Of a stretch of 64,000 bases of DNA, positions 33,172 to 42,466 are shown piece by piece. Below the pieces are notes generated by a model. The model was given only the letters and a program-made list of their open reading frames with translations, was not told the DNA's origin and searched no databases. Source of the DNA: Sphingomonadaceae bacterium (GTDB lineage: Bacteria > Pseudomonadota > Alphaproteobacteria > Sphingomonadales > Sphingomonadaceae); NCBI GenBank assembly GCA_024236155.1, contig JACKLA010000002.1, positions 372,001 to 436,000 on the forward strand. Direction: 5' to 3'. A program made the position numbers and the translations under genes. Every line of letters starts with the position of its first letter. Positions within the stretch are counted from its first letter, which is position 1.

Positions 33172-35111
33172 TTGCAGAACTGGGCCTTGCCGCCTTGTGG
33201 CTGGCCACCGCGCTGGCGGTGTTGCAACTGGTTGGCGGCATTCTGGCGGTGCGCGGGCAGGGCGAACTGGCCTCGCTGGTTCGGCCGACTGCGATCGCGC
33301 AAGGCGCGCTTGCCGGGCTGTCCTTCCTGCTCCTGATCTGGCTGTTCCTCGTCACCGACCTTTCGGTAAAGCTGGTCGCGGCCAATTCGCATTCGGCCAA
33401 GCCATGGATTTTCAAGCTCGCCGGGGCGTGGGGCAACCATGAAGGCTCGATGCTGCTGTGGGTCACGGTGATGGCGCTGGCGGGCGCGCTGATCGCGCTG
33501 ATCGAGCGCCGCCTGCCGGAAAAGACCCTGCTGGCGACGCTGGCGGGGCAGGCTTTTGTCGGGATCGGCTTTTATGCCTTCATCCTGTTCAGTTCCAACC
33601 CGTTCGAGCGGTTGCCGACCCCCGCGCTAGAGGGCAATGGCCTCAACCCGTTGCTGCAGGATATCGGTTTGGCCTTCCACCCGCCGACGCTCTATTTCGG
33701 CTATGTCGGGTTGTCGGTCGCCTTCAGTTTTGCCGTCGGCGCGCTGCTGACGCGGCAGGTGACGCCCGATTTCGCCCGTGCAATGCGGCCATGGGTGCTG
33801 GGTGCGTGGATTTTCCTGACGCTTGGTATCACGGCAGGTTCCTATTGGGCTTATTACGAGTTGGGCTGGGGCGGCTGGTGGTTCTGGGATCCGGTCGAGA
33901 ACGCCTCGTTGATGCCGTGGCTTGCCGCAACTGCCTTGCTGCACTCCGTCAGCGTGCTGGCCGCGCGCGATGCGCTGCGGACATGGACCATCATGCTGGG
34001 CGTGATCGCTTTCTCCATGTCGATGCTCGGCACCTTCCTCGTGCGTTCGGGGGTGCTAACCAGCGTTCATGCCTTTGCGGTCGACCCGGAACGCGGCAGC
34101 TTCATCCTGATCCTGCTCGCGATCTATATCGGCGGCGCGCTGACGCTGTTCGGCCTGCGCGCGAGCAGCATTTCGGAGGGTGAGCGATTTTCGGTCACCA
34201 GCCGCGAGGGTGCGCTGGTGTTCAACAATGTGATGCTCAGCGCGATCCTCGGCATTGTGCTGCTCGGCACGCTGTACCCGCTACTGACCGAAGCGTTCGA
34301 TGTGCGCGTGTCGGTCGGCCCGCCTTACTTCAATCCGGCGGGCGCAATTTTCACCATCCCGATGCTGCTGGTGATGGCGGTCGGCCCGCTGCTGCGCTGG
34401 CGGCAGGACAGCTTTGCGCGCATCCGCCTGCCGCTGGTGCTGATCGCGGTCATCATGCTCGCGGCACTGGCGCTGGTGGTGATTCTCGGCGCCTATTCGC
34501 TGCTGGCGGACCTTGGCCTGGCAATTGCAATCGGCATTGCCATCGCGAGCTTCCTGCCACTGCGCGGGCGCAACCTGCTGCGCGTGCCGCTGGCGACATG
34601 GGGCATGGTGATCGCGCATTTCGGGATTGCGGTCGCGCTGTTCGGCATGGCGAGCGAATCGGCCTTCTCCGAAGAGAAGCTGGCGGCGGTGAATATCGGC
34701 GAAAGCACGCAGGTTGGCCCATGGAAAGTCCAGCTCGAAAGCGTGACGCCCGTCGCCGGACCGAACTGGACTGCGCTGGAAGGCACATTGCAGGCCAGCT
34801 ATGATGGCGGTGAGCCGGTTGAACTCCATCCGCAGGCGCGCAATTTCTGGGCGCCGCCGCAGGAAACCACGGAAAGCCAGCTGGCAACCCGGTGGAACGG
34901 ACAGCTTTATGCGGTGATCGGCAATGAGGCGGGGCAGGGGCGCTGGCAGCTGCGCCTGTGGTGGAAACCGTTTGTGACCTTCATCTGGTATGGCGGCCTG
35001 CTGATCGCGCTTGGCGGCCTGCTTTCGCTGGTCGGCCGCGTGATGAGCGATCTCAAGCGCAGGCAGGTTGTCAGGCGCAGGCAACTCCTCGAGGCGGAGG
35101 CGGTGGCATGA
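33168..35111 (+). CDS. ccmF: Haem lyase CcmF
   Basis: A 647-aa membrane protein with many helices. It carries the haem-handling region GWGGWWFWDPVENASLMPW and the conserved GNHEGSMLLW segment. CcmF transfers haem from CcmE to apocytochrome c. Overlaps ccmG by four bases. Confidence 0.95.
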   Translation: MIAELGLAALWLATALAVLQLVGGILAVRGQGELASLVRPTAIAQGALAGLSFLLLIWLFLVTDLSVKLVAANSHSAKPWIFKLAGAWGNHEGSMLLWVTVMALAGALIALIERRLPEKTLLATLAGQAFVGIGFYAFILFSSNPFERLPTPALEGNGLNPLLQDIGLAFHPPTLYFGYVGLSVAFSFAVGALLTRQVTPDFARAMRPWVLGAWIFLTLGITAGSYWAYYELGWGGWWFWDPVENASLMPWLAATALLHSVSVLAARDALRTWTIMLGVIAFSMSMLGTFLVRSGVLTSVHAFAVDPERGSFILILLAIYIGGALTLFGLRASSISEGERFSVTSREGALVFNNVMLSAILGIVLLGTLYPLLTEAFDVRVSVGPPYFNPAGAIFTIPMLLVMAVGPLLRWRQDSFARIRLPLVLIAVIMLAALALVVILGAYSLLADLGLAIAIGIAIASFLPLRGRNLLRVPLATWGMVIAHFGIAVALFGMASESAFSEEKLAAVNIGESTQVGPWKVQLESVTPVAGPNWTALEGTLQASYDGGEPVELHPQARNFWAPPQETTESQLATRWNGQLYAVIGNEAGQGRWQLRLWWKPFVTFIWYGGLLIALGGLLSLVGRVMSDLKRRQVVRRRQLLEAEAVA

Positions 35112-35638
35112 ACCGCTGGTGGCTCTTCGTCCCGCTCGGGATTTTCGCGCTGTTTGTCGGGCTGGCGGCCTACCAGCTGACCCAGCCGAAGGACGATTTC
35201 GTCCATAGCGAGATGATCGGAAAGAAGCTGCCGCAGTTCGATTTGCGTGCGGCCACTGGCGGCAAACCCGGCACCTCCACCGCGGATTTCACCGACGGCA
35301 AGCCCAAGCTGCTCAATATCTGGGCGAGCTGGTGCATTCCGTGCATCTCCGAAGCCCCGCAGCTGGAGCGGCTGCAGGCAAGCGGGGTCGAGATCGTCGG
35401 CATTGCGATCAGGGACCGGCCCGAGGATGTCGAACGCTTCCTCGCCAGCTATGGAAACCCGTATAGCAAGATCGGGGCGGACGACCTTTCCGAAGTTCAG
35501 CTGGAGCTTGGCTCCTCGGGCGTGCCCGAAACCTTCGTGATCGATGGGCAGGGCACGATCGTGTACCAGCATATCGGCGATATTCGCGCCAGCGATGTGC
35601 CGATGCTGATGGAGAAATTGCAGGAGGCAGCGCAATGA
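35108..35638 (+). CDS. ccmG: Thiol:disulfide oxidoreductase CcmG/DsbE
   Basis: A 176-aa membrane-anchored thioredoxin-like protein. N-terminal helix, then the active site WCIPC (C76, C79) and a cis-Pro in SSGVPETFVID. It keeps the apocytochrome CxxCH cysteines reduced. Overlaps ccmF and ccmH by four bases on each side. Confidence 0.95.
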   Translation: MNRWWLFVPLGIFALFVGLAAYQLTQPKDDFVHSEMIGKKLPQFDLRAATGGKPGTSTADFTDGKPKLLNIWASWCIPCISEAPQLERLQASGVEIVGIAIRDRPEDVERFLASYGNPYSKIGADDLSEVQLELGSSGVPETFVIDGQGTIVYQHIGDIRASDVPMLMEKLQEAAQ

Positions 35639-36057
35639 GGCAGCTGTTTGCGACATTGCTGGCGTTGCTATCCCTCGCTGTGCCGCTCGCTGCACAGGAT
35701 TCGCTGCCACCGGCACCCTATGCTTACCAGCAACTCGATGACCCGGCGCAAGAGGCCAGGGCACAGGCGTTGATGGAAACGCTGCGTTGCCTCAAATGCC
35801 AGAGCCAGTCGATTGCCGACAGCGATGCGCCGATGGCCGGCGATATGCGCCACCAGGTCCGCACGCGCATAGCTGCGGGTGAGGAGCCCGAAGCGATCCG
35901 GGCCTGGCTGGTCGAGCGTTATGGCGATTATGTGAGTTATGCGCCGACGGTCAGTGAAACGACCTGGCCGCTGTTCGCAGTGCCCTTGCTGATCGTACTC
36001 GTCGCAATGCTGCTGTTGTGGCGGCGCATGGGCAGGCGCAAGGAGAAAGCGGCATGA
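35635..36057 (+). CDS. ccmH: Cytochrome c maturation protein CcmH (CycL)
   Basis: A 140-aa protein with a signal sequence, the redox motif LRCLKCQ (C52, C55) and a C-terminal membrane helix (LFAVPLLIVLVAMLLLW). It works with CcmG in reducing apocytochrome c. Confidence 0.95.
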   Translation: MRQLFATLLALLSLAVPLAAQDSLPPAPYAYQQLDDPAQEARAQALMETLRCLKCQSQSIADSDAPMAGDMRHQVRTRIAAGEEPEAIRAWLVERYGDYVSYAPTVSETTWPLFAVPLLIVLVAMLLLWRRMGRRKEKAA

Positions 36058-36683
36058 CCTGGATACCGATCATTGCCCTGGCCATCATCGTCTTCCTCGT
36101 CACCGCCTTCGTCCTGCGCATGCCGCGCAGCGGGTGGACGATCTTTGGCGCAGCATTGATGTTCGGCCTGTCGGGCTATGCCTTGCAGGGCTCTCCGGGG
36201 CTTCCCGCTTCGCCGAAAGAGGCGGTCGAGCAGTCGGATGAAAGCGCCGCCGCCATGGTCGAGGCGCGGCGTGACTTGAGCGGGCCGGACTTCCCGCCAT
36301 CGGCGCTGGTCGTGGTGGCGGACGGCTTTGCACGAAACGGGAAATATGCCGATGCAGCGGGACTTCTCGGCGGTGCGGTCGAGAGGGATCCCAGCGATGC
36401 CGAGGCATGGGTAGCGTTGGGCAATGCGCTTCTCGGTCATGCGGAAGGCAATCTGACGCCTGCCGCGCTGTTCGCCTATTCGCGCGCCGAGCTGGCAGAT
36501 CCGGGTAATCCCGCTGCGGGCTATTTCTACGGCGTCGCGCTGCTCAATGCCGGTCAGCCACAGCAGACACGTGAAGTCTGGGCCGAAGTGCTTGAAAATG
36601 CGCCCGAGGATGCCGAATGGCGCGATGCCATCGCCGGGCAGATCGAGCGGCTCGATGCCTTGCTCAACCAGGGCGGAATGTGA
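36054..36683 (+). CDS. TPR protein of cytochrome c maturation (CcmI/CycH-like)
   Basis: A 209-aa protein with two N-terminal membrane segments and a TPR region (residues about 90-200: AWVALGNALLGH, AAGYFYGVALLNAGQ). The last position of the ccm operon and the four-base overlap with ccmH argue for the CcmI role, binding apocytochrome c. It is shorter than most CcmI proteins. Confidence 0.8.
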   Translation: MTWIPIIALAIIVFLVTAFVLRMPRSGWTIFGAALMFGLSGYALQGSPGLPASPKEAVEQSDESAAAMVEARRDLSGPDFPPSALVVVADGFARNGKYADAAGLLGGAVERDPSDAEAWVALGNALLGHAEGNLTPAALFAYSRAELADPGNPAAGYFYGVALLNAGQPQQTREVWAEVLENAPEDAEWRDAIAGQIERLDALLNQGGM

Positions 36684-36790
36684 CGGTTTGACACACCGTG
36701 TTGCAGCGCATCGGCGTTGGTGCTACGCGCCGCAGCCTTTCAGGCCGCACATGGGTGCGATGAGCCAAACAGGACGGGGTTAGCGGTGCG

Positions 36791-38731
36791 ATGAGCGACG
36801 CGTCTTCCCAAGAGACTTCACAAGCAGGCGAGCACGAACCGGGCCATTCGGGCACCGGCCATGCGGCGTCGAAGACGGCGCTGGCCATTGGCGCGATCGG
36901 CGTCGTGTTCGGCGATATCGGCACCAGCCCGCTCTACGCTTTCCGCGAAACCTTCCTTGGCGAGCACAGCCTCGCGATCGACAAGCTGCACATCTATGGC
37001 GTGGTCAGCCTGATCTTCTGGTCGATGACGCTGATCGTTTCGATCCAGTATGTCACGATCCTGATGCGGGCGGACAATAACGGGCAGGGCGGGACGCTGG
37101 CCCTTGTTGCCAAGCTGACCCGGCGGATCGGGGGTACCCGATATGGCTGGATAACCGTGATGCTCGGCGTGTTCGCCACTGCGCTGTTCTATGGCGACAG
37201 TATGATCACTCCGGCGATATCGGTGCTTTCCGCGGTCGAGGGGCTTACGGTTGTCAATTCAGGGCTCGAGCCGCTGGTTATCCCGATCGCACTGGTGTTG
37301 CTGATCTTCCTGTTCCTGATCCAGAAACGCGGCACTGCGACCGTCGGCAAGCTGTTCGCGCCGATCATGATCGTCTATTTCACCACCATCGCGGTGCTGG
37401 GCACGATCCACATCGCACAGAACCCCTATATCCTGCAGGCGCTCAATCCGTGGTATGCGGTGCAGTTCTTCATTTCGGATGGCTACATCGCCTTCCTTGC
37501 GCTTGGCTCGGTGGTGCTTGCTGTGACCGGGTCGGAGGCGCTTTATTCCGACATGGGGCACTTTGGACGCGGGCCGATGCGGTTGAGCTGGTTCGGTTTC
37601 GTCATGCCCTGCCTGTTGCTCAACTATTTCGGACAGGGCGCCATGCTGGCGGACCTCGCCCCGCACGAAACTGCCGAAGTGATGGCCAGTCCCTTCTTCA
37701 ACATGGCACCGGAAGCCCTGCGCCTGCCGCTGGTGATCCTTGCCACCTGCGCCACCTTCATCGCCAGCCAGGCGGTCATTTCGGGCGCGTTCTCGATCAC
37801 CCACCAGGCCATCCAGCTGGGCTTCATCCCGCGCCTTTCGACCGAGCACACGAGCGCCTCGGAACGCGGGCAGATATATATCCCCTTCATCAACTATGCG
37901 CTGATGGTGGCAGTGATCATCCTGGTGTTGATGTTCCAGAACTCGTCGAACCTGGCCTCGGCCTATGGCATCGCGGTGACCGGTGCGATGTTCATCGATA
38001 CGCTGTTGATGGGCGTGCTGCTGTTCGCCGTGTGGAAGTGGCGCTGGTGGTACGCGCTGCCCGTGCTGCTGCTGTTCGTCTTCGTCGACGGGGCTTACTT
38101 CGCTGCCAACCTGCCCAAGGTGCCCTCTGGCGGCTGGTTCCCGCTGGTTATCGGCGTGATCGCCTTCACGCTGCTCACCACCTGGGCCAAGGGCCGCAAG
38201 CTGATGCGCGAACGGATGACCGAAGTCGCTCTGCCGATCGAGGTGTTCGCCAAATCGGCCAAGAACAGCGCGGTCCGTGTGCCCGGCACGGCCATCTTCA
38301 TGGCATCGGCCACCGGTGGCGTGCCATCGGCACTGCTGCACAATATCAAGCACAACAAGGTGCTGCATGAACGTGTCGTCATCTTGACCGTGCAAATCGC
38401 AGACGTGCCCAACGTGCCCGAAAGCGAGCGGTGCGAGATCCACGATCTCGGCGATGGCTTCTTCCGTGCGATCCTGCATTACGGCTTCATGCAGGAAACC
38501 GACGTGCCGCTGGGTCTCAAGCAGATGGAACGCTGCGGCGGGCATTTCGACATGATGCAAACCAGCTTCTTCCTCAGCCGCCAGACCCTGCTGCCGAGCG
38601 ACAAGCCGGGCATGCCGATCTGGCGCGAAAAGATTTTCGCATGGATGCTGCGCAACAGCGCGACGGCAATGGAGTTCTTCCGCCTGCCGACCAATCGCGT
38701 TGTCGAACTGGGCAGCCAGGTGCGGATCTAG
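36791..38731 (+). CDS. kup: KUP-type potassium transporter
   Basis: A 646-aa protein with about 12 membrane helices, starting with the family pattern IGVVFGDIGTSPLYAFRE. Other marks: YGDSMITPAISVLSAVEGL, GSEALYSDMGHFG. It imports K+ with protons. ATG at 36,791. It ends 10 bases from the convergent ispZ. Confidence 0.95.
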   Translation: MSDASSQETSQAGEHEPGHSGTGHAASKTALAIGAIGVVFGDIGTSPLYAFRETFLGEHSLAIDKLHIYGVVSLIFWSMTLIVSIQYVTILMRADNNGQGGTLALVAKLTRRIGGTRYGWITVMLGVFATALFYGDSMITPAISVLSAVEGLTVVNSGLEPLVIPIALVLLIFLFLIQKRGTATVGKLFAPIMIVYFTTIAVLGTIHIAQNPYILQALNPWYAVQFFISDGYIAFLALGSVVLAVTGSEALYSDMGHFGRGPMRLSWFGFVMPCLLLNYFGQGAMLADLAPHETAEVMASPFFNMAPEALRLPLVILATCATFIASQAVISGAFSITHQAIQLGFIPRLSTEHTSASERGQIYIPFINYALMVAVIILVLMFQNSSNLASAYGIAVTGAMFIDTLLMGVLLFAVWKWRWWYALPVLLLFVFVDGAYFAANLPKVPSGGWFPLVIGVIAFTLLTTWAKGRKLMRERMTEVALPIEVFAKSAKNSAVRVPGTAIFMASATGGVPSALLHNIKHNKVLHERVVILTVQIADVPNVPESERCEIHDLGDGFFRAILHYGFMQETDVPLGLKQMERCGGHFDMMQTSFFLSRQTLLPSDKPGMPIWREKIFAWMLRNSATAMEFFRLPTNRVVELGSQVRI

Positions 38732-38741
38732 GCTGGCGTAT

Positions 38742-39425
38742 CTAGCCCGTTGGCGGCTCGTTCTTGAGCACGTCGTCCTGCTCATCCACCGCCAGACCAT
38801 GCTTCAGCAGCATGGGGATCTGGGTGAAGGTGAACAGGAAGGTCAGCGGCATGAAGACCCACAGCTTCGACCACAGCCACGATTCGAAGCTGAGCGAATG
38901 CATTAGCGCGGTGTTCAGCGCGGCGAGGAACAGGAAGAAGAAGCCCCAGTTGCGCGACAACCTGGCCCAGCCTTCGTCGCTCAATCCTTCGAATGCTGCC
39001 TCGAGCAGGATCCGCAGCAGCGCCTTTCCCTTCCAGTAATAGGCGCCGAGCAGGGCGATGCCGAAGCCGAGATAGATGATCGTCGGCTTGATCTGCACGA
39101 ACACCGGATCGCCGAAAAAGATCGTCAGGCTGCCGAAACCGACGATCAATGCGGTTGAGAACCACAACATGGGCGAGACTTTGCCTAGCCGCCATTTCGA
39201 CACGGCAAGCGCGATGATTGCCGCAATGATGAAGGCGAAGGTGCCCTTGATGACCGCCGCGATCTCGGCGATCGGTTCACTCTCTTCGGGCGAGAAATAT
39301 TTGTAGGTCGCTAGGAAGACCACCAGCGGGCCGTAGTCGACCGCGACATTGAGCCAGCCGGAGCCGGATTTGGGCTTTGCGCCCTCATCCGTTCGCCCTG
39401 AGCTTGTCGAAGGGCTGTCTTTCAC
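38742..39425 (-). CDS. ispZ: Septation protein IspZ/YciB family
   Basis: A 227-aa inner-membrane protein with about five helices (VVFLATYKYF, LGAYYWKGKAL, NWGFFFLFLAALN). Family members affect cell division and envelope integrity. The GTG start at 39,425 has GAGG 8 bases upstream. The first 15 residues (KDSPSTSSGRTDEG) are encoded by a REP-like palindrome, so this N-terminal tail is acquired; no later start is available before the first helix. Confidence 0.85.
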   Translation of the reverse strand: MKDSPSTSSGRTDEGAKPKSGSGWLNVAVDYGPLVVFLATYKYFSPEESEPIAEIAAVIKGTFAFIIAAIIALAVSKWRLGKVSPMLWFSTALIVGFGSLTIFFGDPVFVQIKPTIIYLGFGIALLGAYYWKGKALLRILLEAAFEGLSDEGWARLSRNWGFFFLFLAALNTALMHSLSFESWLWSKLWVFMPLTFLFTFTQIPMLLKHGLAVDEQDDVLKNEPPTG

Positions 39426-39481
39426 TTTTGGTACCTCGCAATGGAAGAAGGATGGGGCTTCGACAAGCTCAGCCCGAACGG
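39389..39481. repeat. REP-like palindrome, family A copy 2
   Basis: Left arm CCGTTCGCCCTGAGCTTGTC at 39,389-39,408 matches the copy at 21,161. The right arm at 39,457-39,481 ends in AGCCCGAACGG. The left arm overlaps the 5' end of ispZ. Confidence 0.85.
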
Positions 39482-39500
39482 GAACCGGGAATGCGTCAAA

Positions 39501-40436
39501 TCACGCAACCCCTGCAATAACACGCGCCACAAGGTCGGGATCGAACGGGCGCAAATCGTCTATCTTTTCGCCCACGCCGATAGCATGGATGGGCAGGCCG
39601 TATTGCTCTGCCGCTGCGACGAGCACGCCGCCGCGCGCGGTTCCGTCCAGCTTGGTCATGATGAGACCGGTGACGCCTGCGACCTCCTTGAACACGTCGA
39701 TCTGGGCGAGGGCGTTCTGGCCGTTGGTTGCATCGAGCACCAGCACCACATCGTGCGGCGCTTCGGGGTTGAGGCGTCCGAGGACTTTGCGGATCTTGGC
39801 CAGCTCGTCCATCAATTCGCGCTTGTTCTGCAACCGGCCGGCAGTGTCGACCACCAGCGCATCGATCCCCTGATCGGTCGCGGCTTTCACCCCGTCGAAC
39901 ACAATGCTCGCCGGATCGCCGCCTTCGGGGCCGCGCACGATCGGGACATTGATGCGCTCGGCCCAGGTCGCAAGCTGGCCGATGGCGGCGGCGCGAAAGG
40001 TGTCGCCCGCCGCCAGCATCACGCCATAGTCGTCTTCCTGGAACCAGTGCGCCAGCTTGGCGATGGTGGTCGTCTTGCCGCTGCCATTGACCCCGATGAC
40101 CAGGATGACCTGCGGGCGGGGAAAAGCGGTGATCTCGATCGGCTTGGCAACCGGGCGCAGGATTTCGGCGATTTCCTCTGCCACGGCTTCCTTCAGTTCG
40201 CGCTCGGTGATGTTGAGACCGAAGCGCTTTTCGGCCAGCTTGGCGCGGATACGCGCAGCAGCGGACGGGCCGAGGTCGGACATGATCAGCGCATCCTCGA
40301 CCGTGTCGAGCGTGCTGTCGTCGAGCTTCGCCGTGCCGACGATGCCGGTGATCGGGGCCGCCAGGTTTTCGGACAGTCTCTCGGAAGTCTTGCGGAAGCC
40401 GCCGAACAGCCGATCCTTCCAGCTTGTCTCGCTCAT
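39501..40436 (-). CDS. ftsY: Signal recognition particle receptor FtsY
   Basis: A 311-aa SRP-GTPase. G1 GVNGSGKTTTIAKL, DTAGRL, TKLDGTARGG and the N domain are complete. It lacks the long acidic A domain of E. coli FtsY, as usual in alphaproteobacteria. It receives SRP-ribosome complexes at the membrane. Start at 40,436 overlaps the mtaB-like stop (ATGA). Confidence 0.95.
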   Translation of the reverse strand: MSETSWKDRLFGGFRKTSERLSENLAAPITGIVGTAKLDDSTLDTVEDALIMSDLGPSAAARIRAKLAEKRFGLNITERELKEAVAEEIAEILRPVAKPIEITAFPRPQVILVIGVNGSGKTTTIAKLAHWFQEDDYGVMLAAGDTFRAAAIGQLATWAERINVPIVRGPEGGDPASIVFDGVKAATDQGIDALVVDTAGRLQNKRELMDELAKIRKVLGRLNPEAPHDVVLVLDATNGQNALAQIDVFKEVAGVTGLIMTKLDGTARGGVLVAAAEQYGLPIHAIGVGEKIDDLRPFDPDLVARVIAGVA

Positions 40437-41608
40437 TTCAGGAGGCCTTCCTCGACAGTCTGCGGCGTGATGGTGACGATGCTGCCCGCAGGCGTGCCTT
40501 CGGGCAAGGCTATGCGGGCGAAGTTCGGGGCATAGCCGGTCCCGTCGCGTTCGGCGAGCACATCCATCGATTGCCCACGCAATCCGTCGAGCCATCTCGT
40601 GCGAACCGCTGCAACATCCCCACGCAGGTCGGCGGCGCGCTGTTTCACCGTCGCCCGGCCTGTTTGCGGCATGCGCGCGGCAGGCGTGCCGGGGCGGGGC
40701 GAATAGGGGAAGATGTGACCGTGGACGATATCGAGCGCATGGATGATCGAACGGTTTTCCGCATGCATCGCATCACCCTCGGTCGGGAAACCGGCGATCA
40801 GGTCGGCACCGATGGCCATTTCGGGTCGCCGGGCCTTGAGACGCTCGACCAGCGCGATGGCATCGGCGCGGCTGTGGCGGCGCTTCATGCGCTTGAGGAT
40901 CAGGTCGTGACCGTGCTGCAAGGACAGGTGCAAATGCGGCATGACGCGCGGTTCCTGCGCGAATAGCTCCTCCAGCAACGGGTCGATCTCGATCCCGTCG
41001 AGCGAGGACATGCGCAGGCGTGGCAACTGGGGGAAAGCGTCGAGCACCGCCTGCACCATCGTGCCGAGGGCAGGGCGATCTGGCAGGTCGTGACCCCAGC
41101 TGGTCACGTCCACGCCCGTAAGCACCACTTCGGGCGCCCCCTGGTCGATATGGCGTTCAACCTCGCGCAGCACCTCGGCGATGCTCAGCGACCGGCTGGG
41201 CCCGCGCCCCTGCGGGATGACGCAGAAGGTGCAGGCATGGTCGCAGCCGTTCTGCACGGTCACGAAAGCGCGGGTGCGCGATGCCGGGCGGGGAGGGGCG
41301 CTTTCCGGCACATTCCATGCGCGCGGATCGAGCTTGGCAGTGTTCTCCACCAGCCCGTCGACCTCCGGCATGGCGGCAAGTTGCTCGCGCTCGATATCTG
41401 CCGCGCAGCCGGTCACCAGCAGTCGTGCATCGGGATTGGCGCGGCGCGCGCGGCGGATGGCCTGCCTCGTCTGACGCACCGCCTCGCTCGTTACCGCGCA
41501 GCTGTTGACGACCACGACACCGGTCTCGCCAGCCAGCATGTCGCGGATACGCTCGCTTTCGGAAATATTGAGACGGCAGCCGAGCGAAATCACCTCAGGC
41601 GCATTCAT
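40433..41608 (-). CDS. mtaB: tRNA methylthiotransferase, MtaB-like
   Basis: A 391-aa radical SAM enzyme. The N-terminal UPF0004 domain has Cys at SLGCRLN, VNSCAVT and TGCAAD for one cluster; CDHACTFC is the CxxxCxxC SAM cluster. This set matches MtaB, which adds a methylthio group to t6A37 of tRNA, rather than MiaB or RimO. Start at 41,608 overlaps dapF (ATGA); it overlaps ftsY in the same way. Confidence 0.88.
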   Translation of the reverse strand: MNAPEVISLGCRLNISESERIRDMLAGETGVVVVNSCAVTSEAVRQTRQAIRRARRANPDARLLVTGCAADIEREQLAAMPEVDGLVENTAKLDPRAWNVPESAPPRPASRTRAFVTVQNGCDHACTFCVIPQGRGPSRSLSIAEVLREVERHIDQGAPEVVLTGVDVTSWGHDLPDRPALGTMVQAVLDAFPQLPRLRMSSLDGIEIDPLLEELFAQEPRVMPHLHLSLQHGHDLILKRMKRRHSRADAIALVERLKARRPEMAIGADLIAGFPTEGDAMHAENRSIIHALDIVHGHIFPYSPRPGTPAARMPQTGRATVKQRAADLRGDVAAVRTRWLDGLRGQSMDVLAERDGTGYAPNFARIALPEGTPAGSIVTITPQTVEEGLLK

Positions 41609-42423
41609 CCGAAATCGTCCCATTCGAACGATCCGCGGAAACTCTCGGTCGCCGGGCCGGTCATGGTGATCCGGTTGTCTTCACCCCAGCCGATAGTGAG
41701 ATTGCCACCGGCGAGCCGTATCTCGACTTCGCGGTCGGCCAGCCCACGCCGCATCGCGGCAATCGCAGTGGCGCAGGCCCCGGTCCCGCAAGCGCGGGTT
41801 TCACCGACGCCGCGTTCCCAAACGCGCAAGGCCACGGTCTGGCGGTCGATCACACTGGCGACGTTGACGTTCACCCGCTCGGGAAAGACCGGATCATGTT
41901 CGATCAGCGGGCCAAGCGTCTCGAGGTCGATCAACTGCGTGTCGGGCACGAAGAAGACCGCATGCGGATTGCCGACATTCACCCCGACCGGATTTTGCAA
42001 GTCTTCCCAGCCCAGCGGCAAGGACAGCGTGTCCATCGCATAGGCCAGCGGGATAGCTTCCCAGCCAAGGCGCGGCTCCCCCATATCGACCGAGGCCCCA
42101 CCGGCTATTGGATCGGCGCGCAGCAGGCCGCCCGATGTGGCGATGCTGGCAGGCACGCCATGCAGCATGGCGACGGCCCTGGTCGCATTCCCGCATGCTT
42201 CCACCTCGCCGCCATCATGGTTGAATATCCGCATGAGGAAATCGGCATCCGATCCTTCGGATGCAGGCTCAAGCAGGATCAACTGGTCGCAGCCGATCCC
42301 GGTGTTGCGATCCGCCAGTGCCTTCGCTTTCGCGGGCGTCATGTCAGGCAGGGCGGTTTCGCGTGCGTCGAGCACGACGAAATCATTGCCCAGACCGTGC
42401 ATCTTGGTGAAGGAAACGCGCAT
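41605..42423 (-). CDS. dapF: Diaminopimelate epimerase
   Basis: A 272-aa enzyme converting LL- to meso-diaminopimelate. Both catalytic Cys are present: EACGNATR and RACGTGACA. The family start motif FTKMHGLGNDF follows the ATG at 42,423; an in-frame ATG 12 bases earlier is possible. First of a tightly overlapping dapF-mtaB-ftsY operon. Confidence 0.95.
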   Translation of the reverse strand: MRVSFTKMHGLGNDFVVLDARETALPDMTPAKAKALADRNTGIGCDQLILLEPASEGSDADFLMRIFNHDGGEVEACGNATRAVAMLHGVPASIATSGGLLRADPIAGGASVDMGEPRLGWEAIPLAYAMDTLSLPLGWEDLQNPVGVNVGNPHAVFFVPDTQLIDLETLGPLIEHDPVFPERVNVNVASVIDRQTVALRVWERGVGETRACGTGACATAIAAMRRGLADREVEIRLAGGNLTIGWGEDNRITMTGPATESFRGSFEWDDFG

Positions 42424-42466
42424 GACAGGGCGCATCTATGGACTGCGCTCCCGACAGTCCAGTGCC

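Noticed and set aside
37259..38800. 513-codon open frame opposite kup
   Set aside because: Very Gln/His rich, no motifs; antisense of a membrane protein gene.
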